Part shown: piece by piece, positions 55,621-64,000 of the stretch
Layout of the letters: every line of letters starts with the position of its first letter
Numbering within the stretch: the stretch's first letter is position 1
Assembly (NCBI RefSeq): GCF_026168515.1
Contig: NZ_CP093443.1
Location: forward strand, 2,976,001-3,040,000
Origin: Brevibacterium spongiae
GTDB lineage: Bacteria > Actinomycetota > Actinomycetes > Actinomycetales > Brevibacteriaceae
Length of the DNA stretch: 64,000 bases
Direction of reading: 5' to 3'
Position numbers and translations under genes: made by a program
The notes under the pieces: model-generated
What the model was told of the DNA's origin: nothing
Seen by the model: the letters and a program-made list of their open reading frames with translations, nothing else
Database searches by the model: none

Positions 55621-58224
55621 GTGCCGACTCATTCCAGCCAGCCTCTCCGACTTCCCGCATCGAGAATCCTCATGCTGGGTCTGCTGGTCGGGCTCCTGAC
55701 GGTCGGCCTCCTCGCGACAGGACTCGGACTCAGCGCCGCCTCAGCGCAGGCGTCGACCGAAGGCACCACCACGGCAGGGAGCACATCCTCGGCGGAGGGG
55801 AGCGCCTCGGTGCAGCCATCGGCCGACTCAACGACCACAACCTCCGACGACCGCTCACGGGCACCCGACGGGAAGACCATCGTCTTCGGCATACCGGGCC
55901 TGACCATCAACGATATCGACCGCGAGCGCACACCGAACCTCTACCGGCTGCTCTCCGACGGTGCGGCCGCGAACCTCAATGTGCGCACGATCGGCGCTGC
56001 CACATGCCCCGCCTCAGGGTGGCTGTCCTTCGGTGCGGGTGCCCGCGCGCAGGCCGGACCCATCCCCGACGCCGAGGCGGCCGATGAGCAGGACACGGCC
56101 CGGTGCCCGAATATGATCGCGCCGAGCACAGACCTCGAACAGGATTCGCTCGACTCCGATGACGGAGCCGCCGACCCGATCCGCGAAGGCGAAGAGACCG
56201 GCGAGGGAACCGGCGACGAGCCCGGGAAGAGTGACCAACCTCATGCCCAGAAATCTGTGGCCGGGGCGACCACGGCACGAATCGAGGACTTCGACGCGGT
56301 CAAGGACCCGAATATCGGCTCCGGCTACACCGTCGACTACGGGATGCTCGCCCGCATCGTCGCCGACCAGGGCAAGGTCGTGCCCGCGGGCACGTCCGCC
56401 GGCAGCGTCGATTCGATCCTCGAACCCTGTGTGGCCGCCGAAGGACCCGGTGCCGCCTATGCGGCCGCCGATGAGAACGGGGTCGTGACGAACTACGCGG
56501 AGAACGCGAACTCCACCGACTGCCGCCTCGATCTCGTCGACCTCGGCGCGATCGGCATCCGGTCCTGGCTGTTCGACCCGATCCCGAACTACTCCTATAC
56601 GGTGCCGCCGGACTTCGACCGGGAGACCCGCGTCGCCGAGGCGGATCGCCGCCTCGGCGACAGGCTCGAAGCGATCGAGGACAACGCGAAGGACGGTGCC
56701 GCCGAGCCGACGATCATCGTCGCGGGCCTCGGCGACAGCTCCGGGCTGCCGCAGCTGCGGGCCTTCATCGCCTCCGGTCCCGGCTTCTCCCCCGGCTCCC
56801 TGTCCTCGGCGACGACCCGCACAGAGGGCCTGCTGCAGATCACGGACCTGGCCCCGGGCATCCTCGACTCCCTCGGCATCGACTCGCCGGCCGCCGTCGG
56901 CCTCACCCAGACGGCCACCGATGATGATCCGCAGCAGCGCATCGACGATCTCGTCGCAGTGGCACAGAAGTCGACGACGATCCACCAGCATCTGGCGACG
57001 TTCTCGATCACCCTCGACATCATCTTCTATTCCCTGTTCATCCTCTGCGGGCTGCTGCTGAGCCGGTCGATCCTCGCTCGCCGAGGCGGCACTGCGGCAC
57101 CGCGCATCCACCGTGGGCTCGGCTGGGTGTCGTTGGGCGTCGCGGCTCTGCCGATGGGTGCGTTCCTCGCCGGGCTCATCCCCTGGTCGCGGATGGACCG
57201 GCCTGATCTGGGGCTGCTGCTCTCGGTCCTCGGCACCGCTGCCGCACTGTTCGTCCTGGCGCTCATCCCGCCATGGGGCCGGAGCTGGCGGGGCCGGGTC
57301 GCGGCTCTGTCCGGGGCGAATCTGCTCATCATCGGCATCGACCTGGCGACCGGCTCGCATCTGCAGGCGAACTCGCTGCTCGGCTACAACCCGATCGTCG
57401 GCGGCCGCTACTACGGTCTGGGCAATCAGGGTGCCGCGATCTTCATCGTCAGCCTCTTCATCTTCTTGGGCCTTTTGATCTCGTGGCTGCGGGGCCGCGG
57501 TCACCGACGTGCGGTCATCATCGCGCCGATCGTCATCGGCCTCCTCGCCGTGTTCGTCTCCGGCAATCCGTCGTGGGGCGCGAAGTTCGGCGGCACGATC
57601 GCCATCCTCGCCGGGCTCATGGTCCTGCTGGCGCTGCTGACGAAGATCCGCCTGTCCCTGCTGCGCCTCGGGCTCATCGGCGCGGCGTCCCTGGCCGTGC
57701 TCATCGGCATCGCGTTCCTCGACTGGCTGCGCCCCGCCGGCTCACGTTCGCACTTCGGCACCTTCTTCGACCAGATCGTCTCGGGTGAGGCCCTGCAGGT
57801 GATCGGCCGGAAGCTCGGCGCGAACCTGCACATCATCCAGGTCAACCCTGCCTTGGCCATCGTCACCCCGCTCGCGGTGATCGCCGTCCTCATCTTCCTC
57901 CGCTATCTCGCTCACTTCCCGCGGTTCTCCTCCACCGGGACCGGCCGGACCGCACGCCTGGTGGACAGGTGGGGCGGCAGACTGCCGCAGGTCTTCACCG
58001 ATTCCGATCTCCACTTCGGGTTCCTCGCCGCCGTCACCGGCCTCGGCGTCGGGCTCGTACTCACGGATTCCGGTGTCGCCGTGCCCTCGACCGGTGCGAT
58101 GGTGCTGCTGCCGTATCTGCTGGCGCTGAGCGCCGACGACGTCGAGAAGTCCGGTGCCCACGCCGCCACGGTCACGAGCACTGGCACTGCGACCGATGAC
58201 GGCACCGAGGAGGTCCGCCCATGA
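55621..58224 (+). CDS. Large membrane protein of unknown function, paralogue A (extracytoplasmic AlkP-like domain plus multi-helix domain)
   Basis: I do not know a function for this 867-residue protein. It has an N-terminal signal/anchor helix (about 15-38), a Ser/Thr-rich linker, an extracytoplasmic domain (about 82-440) with a beta-strand start (TIVFGIPGLTINDIDRERTP), a CPASGWLSFGAG segment and an alkaline-phosphatase-superfamily-like ITDLAPGILDSLGI stretch, then about ten hydrophobic segments (460-840). Motifs in the membrane half shared with the next gene are GRYYGLGN (near 594), LDWLRP (near 700) and TDSGVAVPS (near 815). The GTG at 55621 is leaderless. The stop overlaps the paralogue start (ATGA). 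Confidence 0.8.
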   Translation: MPTHSSQPLRLPASRILMLGLLVGLLTVGLLATGLGLSAASAQASTEGTTTAGSTSSAEGSASVQPSADSTTTTSDDRSRAPDGKTIVFGIPGLTINDIDRERTPNLYRLLSDGAAANLNVRTIGAATCPASGWLSFGAGARAQAGPIPDAEAADEQDTARCPNMIAPSTDLEQDSLDSDDGAADPIREGEETGEGTGDEPGKSDQPHAQKSVAGATTARIEDFDAVKDPNIGSGYTVDYGMLARIVADQGKVVPAGTSAGSVDSILEPCVAAEGPGAAYAAADENGVVTNYAENANSTDCRLDLVDLGAIGIRSWLFDPIPNYSYTVPPDFDRETRVAEADRRLGDRLEAIEDNAKDGAAEPTIIVAGLGDSSGLPQLRAFIASGPGFSPGSLSSATTRTEGLLQITDLAPGILDSLGIDSPAAVGLTQTATDDDPQQRIDDLVAVAQKSTTIHQHLATFSITLDIIFYSLFILCGLLLSRSILARRGGTAAPRIHRGLGWVSLGVAALPMGAFLAGLIPWSRMDRPDLGLLLSVLGTAAALFVLALIPPWGRSWRGRVAALSGANLLIIGIDLATGSHLQANSLLGYNPIVGGRYYGLGNQGAAIFIVSLFIFLGLLISWLRGRGHRRAVIIAPIVIGLLAVFVSGNPSWGAKFGGTIAILAGLMVLLALLTKIRLSLLRLGLIGAASLAVLIGIAFLDWLRPAGSRSHFGTFFDQIVSGEALQVIGRKLGANLHIIQVNPALAIVTPLAVIAVLIFLRYLAHFPRFSSTGTGRTARLVDRWGGRLPQVFTDSDLHFGFLAAVTGLGVGLVLTDSGVAVPSTGAMVLLPYLLALSADDVEKSGAHAATVTSTGTATDDGTEEVRP

Positions 58225-60470
58225 GGCCGTCCGTTCCCTCCTCGACCGCTCGAGTTCTGCTCGCCGCCCTGGCGATCGCGCTCGTCTTCCTCGCACTCCC
58301 CCAGACCGGCCAGACCGGTCCTGCGGCAGCCACCGAACGCTCGACGTCGACGGACGGCGGGGCCGCCTCGGCGAGTGCCGGATCTGGCACCGACGACAAG
58401 GCCACGTCGGAGGATTCGAGCACGGCCGCCTCGGCGAATCAGGGCGCCGATCCCGAAGGTCAGGGGGCCGTCTCGATCAGCGTCTCCGGATTCAGCTTCG
58501 AAGACCTCGACCCGCGCACGACCCCCAACCTGTGGGTGATGATGAAGGGCGGGCAGATCGGGACGATCACCCCGCGCAGCGTGCGCTCGACGAGCTGCCC
58601 GGTCGACGGCTGGCTGGGGCTGGGATCCGGGCGGCGTGCCGCCGACGAACCCCGCGACCAGTGCCGCGAACCGGCCCCTCCCCTCGACGGGTGGGTCGCT
58701 GACTGGGACGTGTACGCTCAGGTCGCTCGCGGTGACAACTACGATGCCTCCCTCGGTGCCCTCGCCGAGGCGGTCCCCGACATCCGCTCCTTCGGTGACG
58801 GTGCCGCGATCGCCGCCGCCACCCCGTCCGGCCGCGTCGAGAACTGGTCGCCTGTCGGCTCCGACCTCGGCACGGACGTGGCGAAGGCCGCGGGAGACGG
58901 CGAGCTCACCCTCGTCGATCTCGGCAACACCGCCGCCGACGGATACTCGCTGCGCAAGCTCGACGCCGAGGTCGGGGACATCCTCGAAGCGACCGGCTGG
59001 ATGAGTGCGGACCGACCGAACCGCCTCGGCGAGGGGACAGTGCCTGTGGTGTTCTCCTCGATCGCCGACGGCACGCACGACGGGTCGTCGATGCAGGCGA
59101 CGATGATGGTCCGTCCCGGTCAGTCGGCTGGGCTGCTCACGTCGTCGTCGACCCGGCAGCCGGGGCTCGTGCAGGTACCCGATCTCGCGCCCACCCTCGT
59201 ATCGCTGACCAGTGCCGAGGAGATGGACAACGCGGCCGGTGCGCCGATGACGGTCGGCTCGACGGGAACTGATTGGAAAGCGCGCTATCAGGCGGTGCTC
59301 GACCGGCAGGTGGCGGTGAAGACGCAGAACGACCTGTCGACGTGGTTCTTCCCCGTCGTCGCCGTGCTCATGGTCGGGCTCCTCGCCTGCGCGTGGTTCC
59401 TGCGGAAGAACCATCGTGACCTCGTCCATTCCGGGGCGTACCGCCTCGGCGTGATGTTTGCGGCGATGCCGATCTCGACGTACCTGGTCAACACTGTGCC
59501 GTGGGAGCGGGCGACGAACCCGGACATCGCGATGCTCGGGGCGCTGGCCGGATGGTCGCTGCTGCTCGGGGTGGCGGCGCTGCTCGGACCCTGGCGCAGG
59601 CACAAATTCGGGCCGGTCCTCTTCGTCTCGACCATCACCGTCGGTGTGCTCGCCTATGACGTCGTCACCGGTTCTCAGCTGCAGATGTCGACGCTGCTGG
59701 GTGAGCCGCTGCTCATCGCCTCGAGGTTCTACGGGATCGGGAACTCGGCGCTGGCGCTCTACTGCTGTGCGCTGCTGTTGGCGGTCGCCGGATTCGCGTC
59801 CCTGGTGACGAAGCCGCTGCACCGGATCCTCATCGTCACGGTGCCGGTGCTCGTGTCCTGTGTCATCCTCGCCGCACCGGGACTGGGCACGAAGTTCGGG
59901 TCGGTGCCGACGCTCATCGTCGGCGTGGCCTACCTCGTGCTGGCCGCCGCGAGCATCCGCTTCTCCCTCAAGCGCCTGGGACTGACCGTGGGCATCGCCG
60001 GCTTCGTCATGCTTGCCGTGCTGTTCCTCGACTGGCTGCGCCCGGCCGATCAGCGCACACACTTCGGACGATTCTTCGATTCGATCATCAGCGGCCAGGC
60101 GCTGAGCGTGCTCGCCCGCAAGATCGGGATGAACATCGACATCCTCACCCAATCGTGGATGACTCTTGTGCTGCCGCTCATCATCATCGGCGTCTTCTGG
60201 ATGGCGCTCAATCCCACGCGGTTCCGGCTGCGCGGGCTTCTCGACACCTACCGCCGGATCCCGCTGCTGCGTGCGGCGATGATCAGCCTGGCGATCCTGC
60301 TGGGAGTCGGCACTGTCATCAACGACTCGGGCATCGTCGTGCCGGCCGTCGGCATCCTCTTCCTCGTCCCGATCCTCGTGCACCTCGAGACGTTCCACGC
60401 CAGCCTGCCGCGCGTGCCCGAACGGGACGGCGACGGCTCGACCGACTCCCACGGCATCCCTCACCCTTAG
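58221..60470 (+). CDS. Large membrane protein of unknown function, paralogue B
   Basis: This 749-residue protein is a diverged duplicate of the preceding one with the same plan: N-terminal helix (about 10-28), Ser/Ala/Asp-rich linker, extracytoplasmic domain (about 80-345; FSFEDLDPRTTPNLW, CPVDGWLGLGSG, PDLAPTLVSL) and about ten membrane segments (370-730). The shared motifs are SRFYGIGN (near 500), LDWLRP (near 603) and NDSGIVVPAVG (near 698). The pair is translationally coupled, suggesting a hetero-oligomer. Catalytic metal ligands of true AlkP enzymes are not obvious. The stop codon lies inside the first unit of the downstream repeat. Confidence 0.8.
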   Translation: MRPSVPSSTARVLLAALAIALVFLALPQTGQTGPAAATERSTSTDGGAASASAGSGTDDKATSEDSSTAASANQGADPEGQGAVSISVSGFSFEDLDPRTTPNLWVMMKGGQIGTITPRSVRSTSCPVDGWLGLGSGRRAADEPRDQCREPAPPLDGWVADWDVYAQVARGDNYDASLGALAEAVPDIRSFGDGAAIAAATPSGRVENWSPVGSDLGTDVAKAAGDGELTLVDLGNTAADGYSLRKLDAEVGDILEATGWMSADRPNRLGEGTVPVVFSSIADGTHDGSSMQATMMVRPGQSAGLLTSSSTRQPGLVQVPDLAPTLVSLTSAEEMDNAAGAPMTVGSTGTDWKARYQAVLDRQVAVKTQNDLSTWFFPVVAVLMVGLLACAWFLRKNHRDLVHSGAYRLGVMFAAMPISTYLVNTVPWERATNPDIAMLGALAGWSLLLGVAALLGPWRRHKFGPVLFVSTITVGVLAYDVVTGSQLQMSTLLGEPLLIASRFYGIGNSALALYCCALLLAVAGFASLVTKPLHRILIVTVPVLVSCVILAAPGLGTKFGSVPTLIVGVAYLVLAAASIRFSLKRLGLTVGIAGFVMLAVLFLDWLRPADQRTHFGRFFDSIISGQALSVLARKIGMNIDILTQSWMTLVLPLIIIGVFWMALNPTRFRLRGLLDTYRRIPLLRAAMISLAILLGVGTVINDSGIVVPAVGILFLVPILVHLETFHASLPRVPERDGDGSTDSHGIPHP

Positions 60471-60901
60471 CCGCAGCACCTACCGTTCGCCGCACAACCC
60501 CGCCGGAGCGGCAATACACCCCGGTGCAACGGTGCGCTAAGCCGCTGCCAGGGGGATCTAGAGCTATTGGTGGCGGATGCCCACTAGCTGATGCTGACGG
60601 CGCTGGCCCCGCCGACGCCCGCAGCATCCCTCACCGTTAGCGACGGCACCTACCGTTCGCCGCACAACCCCGCCGGAGCGGCAATACACCCCGGTGCAAC
60701 GGTGCGTTAAGCCGCTGCCAGGGGGATCTAGAGCTATTGGTGGCGGATGCCCACTAGCTGATGCTGACGGCGCTGGCCCCGCCGACGCCCGCAGCATCCC
60801 TCACCGTTAGCGACGGCACCTACCGTTCGCCGCACAACCCCGCGGGAGCGGCAATACACCCCGGTGCAACGGTGCGCTAAGCGGCTAACCGTGAGGGATG
60901 C
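60454..60901 (+). repeat. 170-bp tandem repeat (2.5 copies) with an inverted end
   Basis: Units begin at 60454, 60624 and 60794, an exact 170-bp period with very few differences. The third is cut short near 60883 and runs into GCTAACCGTGAGGGATGC (60884-60901), which is the reverse complement of the unit start GCATCCCTCACCGTTAGC (60624-60641) with one mismatch. The last unit alone is therefore a ~108-bp element with 18-bp terminal inverted repeats. The minus-strand open frames in each unit are repeat artefacts. Together with flanks this fills the gene-free stretch 60471-60998. Confidence 0.9.
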
Positions 60902-60935
60902 TGGAGCCGCGAAGCGGTGTGAACGGCACGACAAA

Positions 60936-60978
60936 CGACTGTGGGGCCGGAGAGAAGTTCTCTCCGGCCCCGCAGTCG
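60936..60978. terminator. Strong bidirectional hairpin
   Basis: About 20 bases (60936-60956) pair with 60958-60978, with one G-T type mismatch, ending in GTGTTTC on the plus strand. It lies between the convergent paralogue B and 5'-nucleotidase genes. Confidence 0.85.
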
Positions 60979-60998
60979 TGTTTCAGCGTGGCGTCGGT

Positions 60999-63647
60999 TC
61001 AGGTGGGTAGCTTGCGGCGGCGAACCAACGTGATCGCGGTGCCGCCGGCGACGATGAGCGCAAGAGCAGCTGCGACGATGTTGAAGGTCTCGAAGCCGGT
61101 GCGCGGCAGGTCGCCGCCGTCCTTCGACCCGTTCGCATCCGATCCGGACCCGTCGGCAGACCCGCCGTCGGCGGAGGCGTTCGCGCCATCGGCGTTGCCG
61201 CCGTCGGCCGAAGCGTTCGCTCCGTCGGCATCCGACGAACCGTCCGAACCGCCGGCTGCGCTGTCTCCGCCATCGGCATTGCCGCCGTCAGCGGCGCCAC
61301 CATCAGCGTTGCCGCCATCAGCCGAGCCATCGGCTGAACCGTCGTCACCGGCCGAAGCATTCGCATCGTCGACGACCGAGGCAGTGGCTTCGAACTCGTG
61401 CGCCAGCGGCAGCGGGTTGTCATCCCACCACGGGCCGTCGGCATTGGCCTGCAGACTGGTCTTGACGGTCACCTCACCTGAGGCATCCTTCGGAGCGGTC
61501 ACGGTCACGGGAGTCTCGGACTCCCCAGCCGGGATCGAGTCGAGAGAGATCGTCTTCGCTGCATCCGCCTCTGCCTCGGCCCGCGGTGCATCGACCTCGG
61601 GGGCGTCAGCGGAAGCCGACTGCGACGACGACTTCCCGGCCGCCTCGGCGGTGTAGCCGTCCGGCAGATCGACGGTGACGTCGATCGGTCCGGCGACCTC
61701 GGACTTCGCGTTCGTCTTGAGGACGAAGTCGGCGCTCTCACCAGGCTTGATCGCTTTCGGCCCGGTCAGCTCCGCGGTCAGGTCACCGTTGTCGATGACG
61801 TCCTTGGCCGCATCGGCCTGGCGTTCGTTCTTGTCGGGGGTGACATCCTTGCCTTCGGCCTGGTGCTTATTGAAGTAGTTCTCCCAGGTCTCGAAGTCGG
61901 TCAGCCCCGACTGCTCGAAGTCGCCCTTGGCGAAGGAGGTGAAGTTGTCACCACCGGCGGCGAGGAAGCTCAGCGTCGCCACCCGATAGTCCTTCTTCGG
62001 ATCGATCGTCTCACCGTCGACCTTGACCGACTCCACGTGCTCGCCCTTGTCGGCATCGGAGTCGTAGACGACGTCGAGGTCATCGGAGATCCCCAGGTGC
62101 AGGAACGGACGCGACGCACCATCGGGCTGCCACTGCTCCTCGAAGAGACCGATGACATCCTCACCCTTCATCGTCACGACTCCGTGGTCGTTCGCGAACG
62201 GCAGCACGCCGTTGAGTTCGGCGACGGTGACTTCGCATTTCTCCTCGGTGTTGTAGATCTCGTCGCACAGCAGATCCGTGCGCAGACCACCGGGGTTCGT
62301 GATGCCGAAGTCGGCCTCTTCCAGCTGGGTCTCTTCGACGCCTTCCTTCAGAGCATCCGCGACGAGGTTGCCCAACGTGGACTCGGCACCGCGGTCTTCC
62401 TTGCCGTCCTTCGATGCGCGCGTGATGTCCTCGCTGATCGTCCCGGAGACCTCGGAGCCGAGTTCCTTCGCCTTGTCCTCGGCATCGCTGACGATGCCGG
62501 CGACCTTGTCGACGACCTCGGAGTCGTAGCTCTTGTCCTTGGTCTCGATGAGGTCGATGCCACTGGCCTGCCAGTCAAGGTTGCCGTCGACCTCCATGGT
62601 CACCTGCCCGACGTATTCGCCGTAGCTGCCGGCCTCGATGACGGGACGGGTGCGGTCGGGTTCTCCGGGCACCGGGGCTTCGAATGCATACGGCAGCTGG
62701 GTGTGGCCGGTGAACATGGCATCGACCGAGGCGTCGGCCTCGGTGACGAGCTTCTTGAACTCGGCGTTCGAGGCTTCCGCATCCTCGAGGCTCTCCGTCG
62801 AAGACGCGCCGAGGTGCGCCTCGACGACCGTCATATCCGGTCGTTCGTCTTCGGGCAGCTCTTCGATGTCCTCGGCGACGCGGTTGACCGCGTCGGTGGG
62901 ATCGCCGAAGTCGACGTCGGCGATGCCGTCCGGAGAGACGAGCGAGGCGGTGTCCTTCGTGACGACGCCGATGACGGCGATCTTGACCCCTGCGACCTCG
63001 ACGACGGAGTATTCGTCGAGTCCGTCGACGACGTTCTCCGTTCCCTTGTCATAGACGTTGGCAGCCGAGTACGCAAAGTCGGCTTCGTCGCTCACACGTC
63101 CGGTGAGATCGTCGAGGCCATTGTCGAATTCGTGGTTCCCCACGGCCGAGGCCTGGACGCCGATCGCATTGAGCACATCGAGCGTGGGCGTGTCGTTCTG
63201 CGACGAGGAGGTGTAAGTCGACGCTCCGATGTTGTCACCGGTCGACAGCACCGCGGTGCCAGCATTGTCGCCGCCGGTGCCGAACTTCGCCCGCTCATCC
63301 TCGACGACCGAGGCGACCTGAGTGCCTGCCTCGGAGATGCGTCCGTGGAAGTCGGTGATGTTGAGCAGTTGGACTTTGGTCCCCTCGGGCGCGAACTGTG
63401 CATCGCTGCCGGAGTCCGGTTCGTCGCCTGCGGCATCGCCCGACGACGCGGACCGGCTGCCGGCTGACGAGTCGTTCGACGCTTCGTCGGGGTCGGCGGG
63501 AGCAGATTCTCTCGGCGATGTGGCGCTGTCTTCGGCTGAGTTTCCGTTACCCAGGGACGGTGCCGCGACGACCGGCGCGAGTCCCGGCAGCGTCAGCATC
63601 GACACTGCGGCACCGGTGGCCAGCACTTTGGTCACAAGTTTCGACAT
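60999..63647 (-). CDS. Sortase-anchored 5'-nucleotidase/2',3'-cyclic phosphodiesterase (UshA-like)
   Basis: This cell-wall enzyme releases phosphate from extracellular nucleotides. From ATG 63647 (AAGGAA upstream) it has 882 residues. A Sec signal (about 1-29) is followed by a Ser/Asp/Glu linker, the metallophosphatase domain with ITDFHGRIS (near 96), STGDNIG and GNHEFDNG (near 169), and the C-terminal nucleotidase domain (about 385-590). A Ser/Ala-rich stretch follows, then an Asn/Ala/Asp/Gly repeat region (about 756-838) and the anchor: LPRTG (847-851), a hydrophobic helix and RRRK. Sortase anchoring is inferred from this signal. Confidence 0.94.
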   Translation of the reverse strand: MSKLVTKVLATGAAVSMLTLPGLAPVVAAPSLGNGNSAEDSATSPRESAPADPDEASNDSSAGSRSASSGDAAGDEPDSGSDAQFAPEGTKVQLLNITDFHGRISEAGTQVASVVEDERAKFGTGGDNAGTAVLSTGDNIGASTYTSSSQNDTPTLDVLNAIGVQASAVGNHEFDNGLDDLTGRVSDEADFAYSAANVYDKGTENVVDGLDEYSVVEVAGVKIAVIGVVTKDTASLVSPDGIADVDFGDPTDAVNRVAEDIEELPEDERPDMTVVEAHLGASSTESLEDAEASNAEFKKLVTEADASVDAMFTGHTQLPYAFEAPVPGEPDRTRPVIEAGSYGEYVGQVTMEVDGNLDWQASGIDLIETKDKSYDSEVVDKVAGIVSDAEDKAKELGSEVSGTISEDITRASKDGKEDRGAESTLGNLVADALKEGVEETQLEEADFGITNPGGLRTDLLCDEIYNTEEKCEVTVAELNGVLPFANDHGVVTMKGEDVIGLFEEQWQPDGASRPFLHLGISDDLDVVYDSDADKGEHVESVKVDGETIDPKKDYRVATLSFLAAGGDNFTSFAKGDFEQSGLTDFETWENYFNKHQAEGKDVTPDKNERQADAAKDVIDNGDLTAELTGPKAIKPGESADFVLKTNAKSEVAGPIDVTVDLPDGYTAEAAGKSSSQSASADAPEVDAPRAEAEADAAKTISLDSIPAGESETPVTVTAPKDASGEVTVKTSLQANADGPWWDDNPLPLAHEFEATASVVDDANASAGDDGSADGSADGGNADGGAADGGNADGGDSAAGGSDGSSDADGANASADGGNADGANASADGGSADGSGSDANGSKDGGDLPRTGFETFNIVAAALALIVAGGTAITLVRRRKLPT

Positions 63648-63832
63648 GTATTCAGTTCCTTCGATCATCGAGTCAGGCGCACATCAACCGTGCTGGTGGG
63701 GATGAAGACGGATTCCATCCTGCAGTGCCAATGCGAACTGTGAGTTACCTCAACGTGAATCTACACAGGATTCTCACACCTGGGAAGAGGTGTTCTCTCA
63801 TATTGACGACATCGGTCGTCCGTGTCAGGCGC

Positions 63833-64000
63833 TCACTCCTGGTCGCGGCGAGCCATGGTCTGCGCGGCTCGGGCGGCGTAGTCCTCCGGGGCCGGGTACC
63901 CGACTTCGGTGAGGACGAGGCCCTCGGCGGGCGTGACGAACATGGGCACGTCCGGGGTCAGCCCAGCGTCCGCCTCGGCGATGAGCTCCGCGGGACGAGT
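63833..64000 (-). CDS. truA: tRNA pseudouridine synthase A (C-terminal end only)
   Basis: Only the last 55 codons are in the window; the gene continues past its right edge. The end reads VTPAEGLVLTEVGYPAPED then a short basic tail ending RRDQE, the typical TruA C-terminus (A-x-GL-x-L-x-x-V-x-YP). TruA modifies U38-40 in tRNA anticodon arms. Its place near rplM-rpsI fits the usual actinobacterial rplQ-truA-rplM order, here with the nucleotidase and membrane-protein pair in between. The spacer 63648-63832 must hold the nucleotidase promoter; I see no clear element. Confidence 0.75.
   Translation of the reverse strand, partial: TRPAELIAEADAGLTPDVPMFVTPAEGLVLTEVGYPAPEDYAARAAQTMARRDQE

Noticed and set aside
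60454..60901. CRISPR array
   Set aside because: The units are 170 bp, nearly identical throughout with no unique spacers, and no cas gene is present.
60564..60934. Three similar minus-strand open frames (about 66-102 codons) starting MLRASAGPAPSAS or reading similarly
   Set aside because: They are the same stretch of the 170-bp repeat read three times; composition is not protein-like and no ribosome site precedes them.
63648..63832. Pho box in front of the 5'-nucleotidase gene
   Set aside because: TTCAC/CTCAC words occur, but their spacing (about 15 nt) does not fit the 11-nt direct repeats of actinobacterial PhoP sites.

Overview
The window is high-GC, densely coded chromosomal DNA from an actinobacterium. 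Supporting points are strong G/C-ending codon use, many ATGA start/stop overlaps, the truA ... rplM-rpsI-glmM ... glmS-acpS-nnr-alr-tsaE-tsaB-rimI-tsaD gene order, an LPXTG-type sortase substrate, a DtxR/IdeR-type iron box and many leaderless start sites. Family resemblance suggests Micrococcales, and my guess is Brevibacterium, but that genus call is from memory and could not be searched. No rRNA, tRNA, CRISPR array, prophage or intact insertion sequence was seen.

Layout. 1-3409: a BmpA-type (nucleoside) ABC importer, cut by the window start. 3717-7636: an ABC-F ATPase, a DksA/TraR zinc-finger protein and a membrane acyltransferase. 7895-10278: a betaine-homocysteine methyltransferase-like enzyme convergent with a class V aminotransferase. 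10429-14875: a gluconate locus (gnd divergent from gntK-gntP, plus a GntR/FadR regulator) sharing one intergenic operator candidate. 14875-16667: ispE and rsmA. 16761-19962: a phosphotransferase, a THUMP-like methyltransferase and a sulfurtransferase. 20360-22985: envelope enzymes (NlpC/P60 hydrolase, GH3 lipoprotein). 23024-31815: a polyol locus with mannitol/arabitol dehydrogenase, complete ABC importer, SorC-type regulator and xylulokinase. 31950-35030: a YbdK-type ligase, a lower-GC patch with a GNAT protein and a small unknown protein between two copies of a 59-bp repeat, and a NUDIX hydrolase. 35017-41543: two translationally coupled minus-strand runs carrying tsaD, and alr-tsaE-tsaB-rimI, separated by an iron-regulated heme oxygenase. 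41752-55352: L,D-transpeptidase, nnr, an M20 amidohydrolase, a MntA/HepT toxin-antitoxin pair embedded in a broken DJ-1/PfpI gene, acpS, glmS, coaA, an ABC exporter, glmM, rpsI and rplM. 55621-60470: two tandem paralogous large membrane proteins of unknown function. 60454-60901: a 170-bp tandem repeat with inverted ends. 60999-63647: a cell-wall-anchored 5'-nucleotidase. 63833-64000: the end of truA.

How genes work together. The gluconate locus imports gluconate (GntP), phosphorylates it (GntK) and oxidises it to ribulose 5-phosphate (Gnd). The polyol locus imports a sugar alcohol, oxidises it to a ketose and phosphorylates xylulose; both products enter the pentose phosphate pathway. glmS and glmM are two steps of UDP-GlcNAc synthesis, and Alr feeds D-Ala to the same wall. 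TsaB, TsaD and TsaE make the tRNA t6A modification.

The main points for follow-up are: a near-palindromic 11-mer (CGCCGAGGCGG) repeated about 35 times across genes and spacers; a consistent leaderless-promoter pattern (TANNNT, 6-7 nt, start codon); the unknown membrane-protein pair; the 170-bp repeat with terminal inverted repeats; and the toxin-antitoxin insertion that makes a chimeric reading frame.
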